A DNA stretch of 64,000 bases from Diphasiastrum complanatum (lineage: Eukaryota > Streptophyta > Lycopodiopsida > Lycopodiales > Lycopodiaceae), in the NCBI GenBank assembly GCA_029204225.1, contig CM055098.1, forward strand, positions 22,139,367 through 22,203,366, read 5' to 3'. The notes below the pieces were generated by a model. That model did not search any database. It saw only the letters and a list, made by a program, of their open reading frames with translations, and was not told the origin of the DNA. Positions within the stretch are counted from its first letter, which is position 1, and each line of letters starts with the position of its first letter. Positions 1-10,325 of the stretch are shown here, one piece after another. The position numbers and the translations under genes were made by a program.

Positions 1-1844
1 AGCAGGTATACATGTCATCCTCACAACAGTGGAGGTCATAGTGTTGTTAATTATCCCATCCACCATCCTCCATCCCACACATATCTAATTTTCACATCAC
101 TCACACTACTCTCTGCGATCATTCCTTTCTATCCTTCAATCTTGGCATTATTTTGCCACAATTGTCTTCTCGCTCCACACTTTGTCGTGCACCCACATAT
201 TCCTTTGGCCCTTTGTGTAGACCGCTTTACCAATAATTTCTGGCCTTGTTACTATTTCATTTCCCACCAATAGTCCATTAGAGTTACAGCTCCTTCCTCA
301 CCACTTCACTCCACAAATCAGCCTCACTGGCTTGGCACCAAGCTGTAGAGGAGGAACTGCAAACTCAGCAAGAATAATCAAGTGTGGGATAGAGGGCTTA
401 GCCCTAATCATGCATGATAACATAGTAGTCTGTAGCCATGAGATACTAGCCCTGATGGATGAGGAGACTTGTACACCATGCTTGTTGTTGCATATAAGGT
501 TGTGGGGGTGACAAGTGTATCAAAAAGCTTACACTTACTTGGGGCATCTTGAATGAACTTATGAAAACAAAATCTCTCTAATTTGACGATGCATGGGACT
601 TCCCAAGTCGAGCAGTAGCTGCCTGTCTCATACTGAATATTGGGCCAATGGAAGACCATAACTTTGGTCTTCGCAATTTCACCCCCAAACCTATCTAAGA
701 CAAAAGGCATGGAGAATTGTTGTAGACCCTCTCTAGTCGAGGAGACTAGAACCATGTCCTCCGCATAGAGAAGGATGGCAATCAATATATCGCCCAGTCT
801 GCAACCCATACCTCCACACTACTCGATGGCTCTCTCCAGCTCGTCGTCGATATACAATCCAAAAAGTGTAGGTGAAAGAGAGCAACCCTGCTTCACCCCA
901 GTGGTACTCCAAATTTGCTTAGAGATGCTGCTATCAGATTGGAAACATCCCAGAACTCTCTCATAAACTACCATGACCGCCAAGATGGTGTCTGTAAAGA
1001 AGTCCAAATTGTGTATCTCTGAAGGAGTAAGGCCTGTGGAACAGAATCAAAGGCCTTCCTAAAGTCCACAAAACAACAGTTAACTCGCTTTGTCCTATGT
1101 CTGGCCGCCTCAATAAGAGCTCAGAGTGTAAAAATACGATCAATAGTAGAATAATGGGTCCTGAACTTGCAAGACCCAACACATACAATCTCCTGGATTC
1201 TACCTCAGTGCTCATTGCTGACTGAAGAATGTTACCGTACAAATTTGCTATAACATGTCCAATCATAATGGTGTGGTAATTACTATGATTCATGAGGTAG
1301 CACGATTAAGAAGGATGGCCAAAGTAGGTGATAGCAGGTCAGCAGCAAGGACTAGTAGCTCGGATTCAAGGTCTTCAACATCTCGTGTTTACCGGTTTAC
1401 ATTCTCTTAATGGATGCTAGGACCATCTCAAAGGTGAAGGAGGTGAATGCAGATGGACGCAGAGAGAAAGAAATAAGTGCATCAGTAGGTATGGTATAGA
1501 ATGTGGTGGGGTAGTCAGTCCAAAGACACGGGTCATCTAAGAGAGGAGGTGGAGCACGAGGGATGAACTCACGCCAAAAGGTACCTGTGGAAGAGCTGTG
1601 AAGGAGATCAATGAGATGTTTTCCCTCAAACTTCATAGGTACGTATCTTACAACGAAGCATACGATGAAGGGAATGACGGGTTGAATGCAAGTGTGGGGT
1701 ATGTATACGTATGTGTGTGACGAGAGTATGGAGAGTGACATTTATCATCAAACCAAGGGGGCTGTGGAGGTCTAAAGGAAGTGGAGAAGGTCGTTTTGTT
1801 TCTATGAGGTTTGGAAGGATATCACATGTATCCAGCGACTCCAA
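1..1844 (-). mobile_element. LINE retrotransposon fragment (linker, reverse transcriptase, 3' part)
   Basis: Non-LTR retrotransposon read right to left and decayed. From 1844 to about 1397 lies the endonuclease-RT linker, containing EGKHLIDLLHSSSTGTFW and APPPLLDDPCLWTDY, also found at 12530-12758. From about 1293 to 408 lies reverse transcriptase in several frames: VNCCFVDFRKAFDSVPQ (catalytic Asp of motif A), GVKQGCSLSP (motif B), and LLYAEDMVLVSS, where the usual YADD reads YAED, so a catalytic Asp has become Glu. Below 408 a homologue of the 18240-18330 segment (CMIRAKP, then LAEFAVPP) continues toward position 1. There is no endonuclease domain, and frameshifts separate the linker from the RT. 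A dead copy; family assignment is firm, boundaries are not. Confidence 0.85.
408..1293 (-). pseudogene. LINE reverse transcriptase pseudogene
   Basis: Catalytic RT domain of the LINE above, in at least three frames. Order in the minus sense: IMIGHVIANLYGNILQSAMS (about 1270-1212), the AFDSVP motif-A region (about 1050), GVKQGCSLSPTLFGLYIDD (about 890), then CRLGDILIAILLYAEDMVLV (about 805-745). The Asp-to-Glu change in the YxDD box would be expected to damage polymerisation. It is closely related to the RT at 17345-18430, where the box reads YADD. Confidence 0.85.
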
Positions 1845-1929
1845 TTGTTCCCGGCTTCAAAGCATAGATACGCATATGCAGCGCTCAAACTCCTTTTTGA
1901 ACTCAACCTACAAACAACAATAAACCACA

Positions 1930-2450
1930 CATAGATTGATCTCAAAACTCAAGCTTTATCAATTCTCATCAAGTAAGTAGCATGAATCCACCAAAACCAC
2001 AAGGAGCTAGCTGCCTTGTCTCCACCCAACCTTTGCTACATAGAATGTGATGAGGAATGCCTCTCTAGGCTCACTTATGCACAATCCTCAAGCACCCCTT
2101 AACCCTAACCATTCCTAACGTCGACACATGGCCAATTCCATGCACAATTGACACTTGCCAGTTGATAATACCCTAACACATCGGCAAGTGAGAAGGCTAA
2201 CATGTGTTACTCGTACACTAGACCAAGTGTCCCAATGAGCATGTGACACATGTCATGCTTGACCGGTCAACCCTGACGTGTCACTCATTCACTGGATCAA
2301 GTGTCCCGGTGAGCATGACACCTGTCCTTTGACTAGTCAACTCCTACTTGTAGGAGGTCAGTCCAACCGCTCCTAATAAATGACCCAGTACCCATACCAA
2401 AGCTAAAGCACGACTCTCTGAGGTCCAATGCCCACTAATTACAGTTTATT
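1930..2450 (-). repeat. Diverged solo LTR related to the downstream gypsy element
   Basis: From about 2049 to 2400 this stretch follows, in the same order, the LTR sequence at 2995-3350: GAGGAATGCCT, CTCAAGCACCCCTTAACCCT, CCTAACGTCGACACATGGC, two CAAGTGTCCC...GAGCAT units, a TTGACCGGTCAACCCT segment and AGGAGGTCAGTCCA. It differs from both LTRs at 2857-3503 and 5166-5792 much more than they differ from each other, so it is an older insertion of the family in the same orientation. No internal region adjoins it. Outer boundaries are approximate. Confidence 0.65.
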
Positions 2451-2809
2451 TACAGTTTACTTACAAAGGTCACCACACTTAGTTGTTTCAATAATTACAA
2501 AATGTGCATCTATCTAGAGAAACTATTCAAACTGGGACAGGGAGTAAAGGCTCTAACAGGTGAGGTGGAGTCTAAGAGCACTTCATCTTCCGGTGCCTAG
2601 TCTATTATGAGATTAGTGGGAGATATCATTGCATGTTCCGAAATGTGCCTGTTACATTGCACTCACTCATCACATACCCAAGGAGCATGGCACTACAAGA
2701 TGACCTATGTCAAACATATCGACGGAGTCACTCAACACCATAGCTCCAAATTACATCCTTCTTTTCACGGAGGAGACCTAGAACACATCTAGACGCAGCC
2801 AATGTTGAT
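2451..2809. other. Spacer with no recognisable gene
   Basis: Between the solo LTR and the gypsy element. I see no coding motif or conserved repeat here. Confidence 0.5.
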
Positions 2810-2853
2810 GAGGAGGAGGAGGAGGAGGACACACATGCACACACACACACACA
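2810..2853. repeat. (GAG)n / (AC)n simple repeat at the gypsy target site
   Basis: A short GAG/GGA-rich run passes into an AC run that ends in the CATAG used as the gypsy target-site duplication. Confidence 0.85.
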
Positions 2854-2856
2854 TAG

Positions 2857-3503
2857 TGTTGCACAAACCCTAAGTAAATACACAGAATTACCCAGCAAAT
2901 CCGTCACTCTATTAATCTCAAGCAAATGTACATAGATCAACAAGCAAACATGAGAGCTCTGATGCAAGTCTCCTCCCAACCATAGTTGCATAATGAGGAA
3001 TGCCTGACAAGGCTCACACTATATCCCCTCAAGCACCCCTTAACCCTGACACATCCTAACGTCGACACATGGCAAACTCCATGCACAGTCGACACTTACC
3101 ACTTGGCAGTACCCTGACACATAGGCAAGCTAGTAGGTGGACAGTCTGACACGTGTCACTCATGCATTGGACCAAGTGTCCCAATGAGCATATGACACAT
3201 GTCCTGTTGACCCGTCCATTGACCGTCCGACAAGTGTCACTCATGCACTGGACCAAGTGTCCCAGTGAGCATATGACACGGGTCACGTTGACCGGTCAAC
3301 CCTTCCTACTTTTTTAGGAGGTCAGTCCAGCAGACTCTCACGAGACCCAGTACCCCCTTGGCCATCTCGGATTTAGTCACTATAACAGATATTTACATTG
3401 CAATTTACAATTGTCTCCACAGGCCCCGGTGACACAGCCATTTACAATCTAATAATTACAATTTACCATTTACATTGGGCAAGGGGATTCAAAGTATGTG
3501 ACA
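2857..3503 (-). repeat. Gypsy 3' LTR (complete)
   Basis: 647 bp starting TGTTGCAC and ending GTGACA in plus orientation. It contains two imperfect 81-bp tandem units starting at 3148 and 3229, each beginning GACAxGTGTCACTCATGCA and containing GGACCAAGTGTCCCAxTGAG. The palindrome GACACGTGTC (3148-3157) carries a CACGTG core. Confidence 0.9.
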
Positions 3504-3515
3504 TCCCTTCCCTCC
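3504..3515 (-). other. Polypurine tract of the gypsy element
   Basis: In the minus sense GGAGGGAAGGGA sits directly between the pol stop codon (TGA at 3518-3516) and the LTR start TGTCACAT. This is the normal position for the plus-strand priming site and fixes the element's orientation. Confidence 0.85.
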
Positions 3516-4031
3516 TCAGATGACATCGTCCTCGATGGCAAAGTCTGGATACTGTGCATGCAAACCATGTGCGGTCTCCCAGGTAGCATCACTGAGAGGT
3601 CGTCCATGCCATGCAACCAGGTACTCACGGAGCAAACAATTCCGCAACCGTCTATGCCTCCGGTCCAATACTCTCGTTGGTCCATGCATCACCTCCCCAT
3701 GCTCTTGAAACAATACAAGGCCATCAGTCAACAAGTTATCACCGTCATGTAAAACTATCTTTAAGCATGAAACCTGAAAAATAGGATGAACCTTACAACC
3801 AACAGGCAAATCCAATTCATAAGCAACGCTATTAATCTTTTTAATAATTTTCCAAGGTCCACAGTATCTAGGTGACAACTTATAACACTTCCTTGTCTTT
3901 AGGGTTTTCGAGTCCTTTGGAATCCTGAAAAATACCATATAGTACCGAATCTCCATTAGGAATTCCTGCATGTGCTCAGACCATCTGGCTTGCCGGCCTC
4001 TAAGGTCTGGCTGCTTACAAAAGTATCTCAA
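3516..4031 (-). pseudogene. Gypsy RNase H tail fused to integrase C-terminus with chromodomain-like end
   Basis: About 171 codons. The first 30 residues are the end of RNase H (YFCKQPDLRGRQARWSEHMQ). They run directly into the integrase C-terminal domain (KLSPRYCGPWKIIKKINSVA, GCKVHPIFQVSCLK) and then a chromodomain-like tail (VLDRRHRRLRNCLLREYLVA, DATWETAHGL). The HHCC finger and DDE core expected between RNase H and this domain are absent, so an internal deletion joined the two nearly in frame. A small frameshift at about 4028-4031 separates it from the upstream frame. Not a host gene. Confidence 0.85.
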
Positions 4032-5298
4032 GGTATCATGATCAGTGAATACTCAAATTTCGATCCATACAGATAATGCCTCCATGCCTTTAATGCATAA
4101 ACTATGGCATACAACTCCGTTTCATGAGTTGGATAATTTTTTTGAGCAGGGTTGAGCTTCTTGCTCTCAAAGGCCACAGGCCTACCCTCTTGCATCAGAA
4201 CAGCTCCCACAGCAATGTCACTCGCATCCATATCTATAAGATAGGGCTTTTGAGGGTCTACAATCTTTAGAGTGACGCACTCAGCAATAGCTTGCTTCAA
4301 CTGATCAAAGCTTGCTTGCTGCAGTTCAATCCACTCACCAAATCTATTCTTCTGAGTCAAATCAGTCAAAGGTGCTGCAATATAGGAGTATTTTTTAACA
4401 TATTTTCTATAGAATACTGCCAATCCAAGAAAAGAACAGAGTGCTGTCAAATCAGCTGGCACAGGCCACGCAACGATCACAGCAACCTTCTTAGGATCTG
4501 GCCTTACTCCATCAGCAGACACTACAAGACCAAGATACTCAATCTCGTTTTTAAACAATTCACTTTTTTTACTATTGGCAAACAAAGTGTTCTCCCTCAA
4601 AGTAGACAACACAGTCCTAAGGTGAGCCATATGCTTGACCTCACCTGCACTGTAAGTCAGAATGTCATCAACAAAGTTTACGACAAATTTACCCATATAC
4701 GGTCTGAGCACATCATTCATCATCATCATGAATGTAGTTGGGGCATTAGCCGTGTCCACTCTCCTAACCACCAAAACATTCATGAGGCATGGAACATCTG
4801 GATTGGCTTCCTGCTCGATCTCTTCCACTATCATAGGGTCATCACCCTGGTTCATCTGGTCCACCTGAAGATTATATGTGGTCCGCATCAAGTTCTGTGG
4901 ACATTCCTTCCACCTATGCTGCCCCAAACATCCAAAACAGAGGTTCTCCCTCTTTGCACGTTCTTGGTCCTGAGGCGACAGCATTGAAGGACGCTGACCC
5001 TTTTGGGCATTGGGCTGCCCATACAACCCTTTGCCTTTGGGGGCCCCTGCACCCTTCTTCTTTTGGTCACCCCGAGCTTGCCACTAATTGGTTTGACCTT
5101 CAAACTTTCTCTTTTTATTCCATTTGCCCTTGCGTCTCCAAGGTTGCTGACCACCTGTACCAGCTTACCCAGCAAATCCGTCACTTTATTAATCTCAAGC
5201 AAATGTACATAGATCAACAAGCAAACATGAGAGCTCTGCTGCAAGTCTCCTCCCAACCATAGCTGCATAGGAATACCATAATGAGGAATGCCTGACAA
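4028..5298 (-). pseudogene. Gypsy gag/RT/RNase H remnant
   Basis: The open part (5026-4028, about 332 codons) begins inside gag, with a zinc knuckle CFGCLGQHRWKEC at residues 30-42; its CX2CX3HX4C spacing is one residue short of the usual CX2CX4HX4C. It then jumps to the RT palm: NAPTTF at about 94-99 and FVDDILTYS at 118-126, where the usual Y/L before VDD is F. RNase H follows, with DMDASDIAVGAVLMQEGRPV and NYPTHETELYAIVYALKAWR. Protease and the front half of RT are missing between knuckle and palm. Upstream (5298-5027) is lysine-rich gag-like sequence that runs into the truncated 5' LTR. Confidence 0.85.
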
Positions 5299-5792
5299 GG
5301 CTCACGATATATCCCCTCAAGCACCCCTTAACCCTGACACATCCTAACGTCGAGACATGGCAAACTCCATGCACAACCGACACTTGCCACTTGGCAATAT
5401 CCTGACACATAGGCAAGCTAGTAGGTGGACAGTCTGACACGTGTCACTCATGCATTGGACCAAGTGTCCCAATGAGCATATGACACATGTCTTGTTGACC
5501 GTCCATTGACCGTCCGACAAGTGTCACTCATGCACTGGACCAAGTGTCCCAGTGAGCATATGACACGTGTCACGTTGACCGGTCAACCCTTCTTACTTTT
5601 TTAGGAGGTCAGTCCAGCAGACTCTCATGAGACCCAGTACCCCCTTGGCCATCTCGGATTTAGTCACTATAACAGATATTTACATTGCAATTTACAATTG
5701 TCTCCACAGGCCCCGGTGACTTAGCCATTTACAATCTAATTTTTACGATTTACCATTTACATTGGGCAAGGGGATTCAAAGTACATGTGACA
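5166..5792 (-). repeat. Gypsy 5' LTR, truncated on its internal side
   Basis: Matches 2890-3503 nearly base for base. It lacks the first ~33 bp (plus orientation) of the other LTR: homology starts at TTACCCAGCAAATCC, preceded here by gag-derived sequence. One deletion therefore removed the LTR end, the primer-binding site and gag start. Internal 80-bp tandem units begin at 5436 and 5516. GACACGTGTC occurs at 5436-5445 and 5562-5571. Confidence 0.88.
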
Positions 5793-5797
5793 CATAG

Positions 5798-6154
5798 AGA
5801 CCAGAGACTATGCATTAGACATAGTCATGTTGAAGTCCGAGCTATCCAACCTACAAATGAGGAGACATCTTCTAGGAGATGCTAGCAGCACACTCCAGCC
5901 TTACCTCCTATAGCAGCTCGCATTACATCCTTCCTCATCCCCAACACAACATGATGATGATGACATTATATCATTGGATTATCATCCATATAGCAAATGT
6001 TTTTACATTTCATATCTCAGTGCATACTTTATTTCAGTTCCATTTATCTAAATGCACTTTCTTTATTGTTATCGAAAAGGTTTATGTGCTCCCACTAATA
6101 CTACATACTTGATTTGTATTATTTAGTCTTATATGCCTTTTCGCATGGTTAATA

Positions 6155-6157
<3 letters not shown>
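5798..6157. other. Non-coding spacer
   Basis: AT-rich sequence right of the gypsy target-site duplication. No gene or repeat recognised. Confidence 0.5.

Positions 6158-6202
<45 letters not shown>
6158..6202. repeat. (CT)n microsatellite
   Basis: 45 bp of uninterrupted CT. Confidence 0.97.
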
Positions 6203-6204
<2 letters not shown>

Positions 6205-6769
6205 GGCTCCTTACCTCCTTCGCTCCACTGCCCTCCCTCTAACACCAGAGCCCCACCTCCCAATCCAGCTCTTCAACAGCGGCGCTGCCTGCCACGCTCT
6301 AGTGCTGCGGCAGCAGAGCTGCCTGCCACGCAGGCAGCACTGCTGCTTGAAAGTGATGTGGCAGCAGCTATGGCTGACTCTATTGCTTTTCCGGCCTCCT
6401 TGACATAGATAAAACCGATCTTGATCTACCTCCTCAGTCAACCGGGCTGCTTCCCATTCCATTGTCCTCTTCCACGTCCGCCGCCAGCTCCTCTGCTCTT
6501 CAAGGATCGCCACCTATTCCGTACACCCCTTCTATATCAACCGAACTCTTCACTTCTTGGCAGATTGATCACTTTGAAGCTGATTTTCATACTTTGAAGA
6601 GGCCTCAAGCTACTAGGTTACCAGCTAGAGCACGCAGCATTGAACACCAAAGAGACAAATGAAGTTGAAATTTGAAAGTTGAGGCTTTTAACTAACTTAC
6701 AAATCTGGAAATTGAAAGTTCAAAGCTGAAACTTTAAAGTAATAAGTGCAAAGGTTTTAAAGAACAAAG
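6203..6769. other. Unassigned sequence, possibly more hAT remnant
   Basis: Short open frames on both strands but no secure homology. It lies just downstream (minus sense) of the DUF659-like hAT segment, so it could hold an intron or decayed transposase. GC is raised at 6205-6340 by repeated GCAGC/CTGCC. Confidence 0.35.
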
Positions 6770-7850
6770 GTATACCTCGCCCATGGCTTCCTAATGGGCC
6801 ATAGGTCATTATCCACGGACTGCCGCTTAGCATATAGCTCTCTCGTCCTCAACTGCTCCATCATGCTCAGGCCCTCCCACTCAACACCAATATGAGATAC
6901 CACTCACATCATATACCTCCATGCAAGGGTCATAGCCAAATGAAACGGGAGGTCACACAAGTAAAAGCACCTCCTAACAGCAACAGCAGCTACATCCCTA
7001 TTCGACTGCTGGAAGGCTGCCACATAAACATCCCTGCCTGTCAGATGTCCTCGACCCCGTCCCCTATCAACTCCAGCCCTACCAGCAACACTACTGTCCG
7101 CCCCACCTATTGGCACTGTCTGAGTCTCTCCAGAAGAAGAAAATGAAATGGGTGCGGCAGCGGACCTAGTGCTGGCTACAGGCTACGGCTGTGATGGGGA
7201 ATCTCAGCGCTCTACCACACCTATAACAATAATGTTGCACAATGTAAATGTTGAAAGTTTAAACTTTAATGGATTTGATGACAAACACTGACATCGTCAC
7301 ATCTGATAGGTCACAGGTCACATGACACAGAGTCACAGCTGTTAATAAATTATAATCACTAATTACTCATTAGCATAGAATTAATGAACCGTGGGCGGTT
7401 CACCACGGTTCTGAGAACCCTACAGTGAATTGTACGGTTCTCAAATTTTTTTAGCTATAACCGTGGTGAACCGTGTAGTTATTAATTGATAAATTTATTT
7501 TTTATTTAATTTTAGTTCATTTTTTATCAAACATTGATTAATTAATTAATTATTTATTTATTTATGATGAACCTTACCAGGGTAGCAGCTTTAGATCAAA
7601 CAAGAATCACCTGTGGCTGAAGTAGTAGCATGAGAGTCATCCCCGATCCCGGCAATCCTCAGTGACTCTGGTGCCTAAGTGCAAACAATGATCTCGTATT
7701 CTTGGAGACGTAAAAGATGTGCCCTTATTCGAAGGGGGCACCTCCGTAACTATTCCCACAATACTTGCAAGTCCACTTCTTCGTGCCTGACGTGCCATAA
7801 CCTGAACTAAGGGTGACATGATCCCATAAAGGATCCCGTTGTTTGGGCAT
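6770..7850 (-). pseudogene. hAT-type transposase remnant (BED zinc finger and DUF659-like segment)
   Basis: From an ATG at 7850-7848 the minus strand reads WDHVT, then KKWTCKYCGNSYGG, the first half of a BED zinc finger with a CxxC pair, and meets a stop at 7727-7725. The second half, RIRAHLLRLQEYEIIVC, continues in another frame, so a frameshift splits the finger. At about 6990-6910 the minus strand reads RRCFYLCDLPFHLAMTLAWR, like the start of the DUF659 domain of plant hAT transposases, followed after a stop by PIRKPWARYT (about 6810-6775), which fits the next DUF659 segment. No hAT dimerisation domain or terminal repeats were located. Inactive. Confidence 0.6.
7396..7473. repeat. Perfect 15-bp inverted repeat with a second inner stem
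   Basis: CGGTTCACCACGGTT at 7396-7410 is exactly complementary to AACCGTGGTGAACCG at 7459-7473. Inside it, TGAGAACC (7412-7419) pairs with GGTTCTCA (7436-7443). It could be a small MITE core or a terminal structure of the neighbouring hAT remnant. Confidence 0.8.
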
Positions 7851-7929
7851 AGCTAATATCTATCTAGTATCAACAAAGTAATAGTATTAAAAACTTCAAG
7901 TTAAAAACTTATCCTAAAACCTAAGCTCT

Positions 7930-8000
7930 AACCTCACTCTCCCTCACACAACAACTCTCCCTCTCCTTCTCACAATGCACACACACTCACTCTCCCTCTC

Positions 8001-8085
<85 letters not shown>
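7930..8085. repeat. CT-rich tract with (CT)n core
   Basis: Pyrimidine-rich sequence with CA interruptions, then an uninterrupted CT array at 8041-8085 that directly abuts the LINE ORF1-like sequence. Confidence 0.95.
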
Positions 8086-8087
<2 letters not shown>

Positions 8088-8440
8088 AGTTAGGGGTATT
8101 CCTAATGGAAACAATGCCCTTGATGAGGCGAAAGACCTTGTTTTTAAACTTCCACATAATATTGAGGGATTTGACACTACTTGGCGGAGGAAATTTGATG
8201 ATAAGGTCTTATTCATAAAATTTCGTTCCATTGAACAACGCAATGCTGCTTTACACCTTTGAGCCAAGCTCAAAGGTACTTTTATTTTTGTGGATGAAGA
8301 TCTAACACACAATGGCAAGCGAGGAAATTGGTCCTTCATGGGGCCAATGTTAGGAATCAAAGAGTGGTCTTTATTGAAGGCAAGCCTAAATTCTACGATA
8401 AGATTTCACAATAGGAAGTCGGGGATCCCGGGCACAAGAA
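8086..8440 (+). pseudogene. LINE ORF1-like (RRM-like) fragment
   Basis: Reads VRGIPNGNNALDEAKDLVFK, then DDKVLFIKFRSIEQRNAAL, a stop, and KLKGTFIFVDEDLTHN. The arrangement resembles the RRM-like nucleic-acid-binding region of plant LINE ORF1 proteins. It begins in the CT microsatellite, so the true start is lost. No CCHC knuckle seen. Confidence 0.6.
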
Positions 8441-8445
8441 CACCC

Positions 8446-9270
8446 CAAGATCCCCTCAGCCATTACAAATTGGTTTTTGGAATTGTAACGGTGTGCTTTC
8501 ATCTTCTTCAACAGGGGATTTTCACTCTTTTTTGCAAAAATGTGATATTTTGCTCTTAGCAGAGACCCATGAATCACTATATCGACCCCTTCCAAGTTCC
8601 AACTATTCAGGATTATTATGGCATTCAGCGTACATGCCTTTCTTAAGAGGAAAAACCACGCATGGCTCTGGTGGTGTCGCATGTCTTACCAGGGAGGTTT
8701 ATCGTACTCATTTTAAGCTGCTCAAAAGTGATCCATTTGCGATATTTGGCTCCAGTTCTTTGGTCGCTACTTGGGGCTACCTCAAGATCTCTTTATAGCA
8801 GTTTGTTATTTTGCACCTCAGACATCAGCTTTTGCAGACTATGGTAGTGACCCATTCCAGGCTCTCAGATGATATAGTCAGCTTTGCACAGTAGGGCCTT
8901 ATTCTACTAGCAGGGGATTTTAATGCTCGCACCAGCACCCAGCAGACAGAGTTTCATGCAGATAGTGATTTCCTACATATTCAGGCTTTGGATGTGGGTT
9001 TGGACAGGACCTCTCAGGATGCAGATACCCCAGCTACACACTTTGGAGAACAGTTGATTGGACTAGCAAAAGCTCATTCTTTAGCCATTCTGAATGGCCG
9101 ATCTCGATGGCCATCATCATCGGTTTTTACTTGCCATCCACATGGGGGTAGACACAACGTTGTTGACTACTTCATTGGCTCACCGGCCATGATTCCTTTT
9201 CTTCATACTTTTCATATTATGCACCCTACCATCTCTGATCACTCCCTATTGCTCCTGTCCCTTGGCCATG
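8446..9270 (+). pseudogene. LINE endonuclease (EEP fold) pseudogene
   Basis: Endonuclease/exonuclease/phosphatase signatures in order: QIGFWNCNGVLSS (metal-binding Asn region), CDILLLAETHES (catalytic Glu), LLAGDFNART (GDxNA box), and DYFIGSP...ISDHSLLL (the SDH catalytic His region). A stop after KISL near 8796 and another near 8890 break the frame, so no complete enzyme is encoded. The family nicks target DNA to prime reverse transcription. Confidence 0.85.
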
Positions 9271-10325
9271 CTACTCCTGGTACTGTTACAACACCTCACT
9301 CCACCCGTCGCCATCGTCCTTCTTTCTCCGTTTGGTCTTCCTACATACACTTCCCCTTTAGCCACAATGCTCCACGACTTCCCCTTCTCATCTTCATTAG
9401 ATCAACAAGCAGCCTTTCTATCTCAGTCGCTTCTTCACTCAGCTTAGCATTTAAACAAAAGGAATACCATAGAATGACCTTGCGAAAAAAGACGCTTACT
9501 TTCAGTCTTTGGCACACCTTCTTCTAAAAGATGTTTTCTAAAAACTCGTGTAAGCCAGCTCCTATTGACATCGAATCTTGGATTGATTATGCTGCAAAAC
9601 TTTATACAGTTGACTCTCCTTCCATCTCTCTCTCACCGTGACCATCAACATTCACCTTTCACCCCGTCCATGATTGACAACGCCATCAAAAATGGTCAAA
9701 CCCATAAAGCCATTGATGTTGACTCTCTAAGTATGGACTTTCTAAAACCTATCGCCCATATTGTTGCTCCATACATCTCCCACGTTTTTAACATTTGGCC
9801 TTCCCATACCTTGGTGTACTAACTTTTTGCACCCTATACTTAAGGCTGGTGATCCTCTGAATGTAGACAACTATCGCACGATTATGATTATGATCAGCCA
9901 CACTATGGCTAACACAGCCAGCCACATATTACACTTTTCTTTCAGAAAAGAGTTAGGGAGGATACTTCGGACAGTGAGATTCACATTCCAGCTCGACGAC
10001 CGAAGCTCCAGCGTCTTCTCGACCATCCAGATCCAGTGTTCGTCACTTGAGGCCACCATGTGCCTCACGCTAGATCACACAGTTTTTCTCTTTCAGTTAG
10101 TGAGTTGTACTCCTCCGCGTAGCTGGTGGTTAAGCTACTGCTTTTGTACCCTCACCATAGCTGGAGGTTAAGCTTTGGTTTTATTTCCAGTTTATTCTGT
10201 TTTTAGCTTTAGCGGATGGAAATAAGTCCAACATGGACAACGCTCCTTTCTAATGTACTTTTTCTTTGTCTTATGTGCCCAAGGGCACCCGAAAGACATT
10301 AATATATTCTATTCTATTCTAGTCT

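Larger units (their letters stand above)
2857..5792 (-). mobile_element. Ty3/gypsy LTR retrotransposon, internally deleted, with target-site duplication
   Basis: Minus-strand gypsy element bounded by TG...CA LTRs and flanked by a direct CATAG at 2852-2856 and 5793-5797. Order in the minus sense: 5' LTR (5792 to 5166), gag with zinc knuckle, C-terminal half of RT, RNase H, integrase C-terminus with a chromodomain-like tail, stop codon, 12-nt polypurine tract, 3' LTR (3503 to 2857). Missing are the last roughly 35 bp of the 5' LTR, the primer-binding site, the start of gag, protease, the front of RT and the zinc-binding and DDE integrase core. The collapsed reading frames are still fairly open. 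The C-terminal sequence looks like a chromovirus. It cannot move without help, and lacking a primer-binding site it is probably immobile. Confidence 0.9.
8086..10325 (+). mobile_element. LINE retrotransposon with endonuclease, RT start and 3' tail; RT core deleted
   Basis: Order: ORF1-like piece (8086-8440), apurinic-type endonuclease (about 8446-9270), linker (9290-9650), and the start of RT (9660-9930), with AIDVDSLSMDFLKPIAHIV, then LHPILKAGDPLNVDNYRTIM. The YADD-bearing core is absent. The 3' end carries AAGGGCACCCGAAAGACATT followed by ATTCTATTCTATTC, a short pentamer tail typical of LINE 3' ends. Stops and frame changes throughout. The linker differs from the LINE at 1-1844, so this is a different subfamily. 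Confidence 0.85.

Noticed and set aside
4292-4987. 231-codon plus-strand open frame
   Set aside because: Exactly antisense to gypsy RT/RNase H, which has clear domain motifs; a shadow frame.
8022-8360. 112-codon minus-strand frame with Arg-Glu tail
   Set aside because: Antisense of the LINE ORF1-like fragment plus the CT microsatellite.
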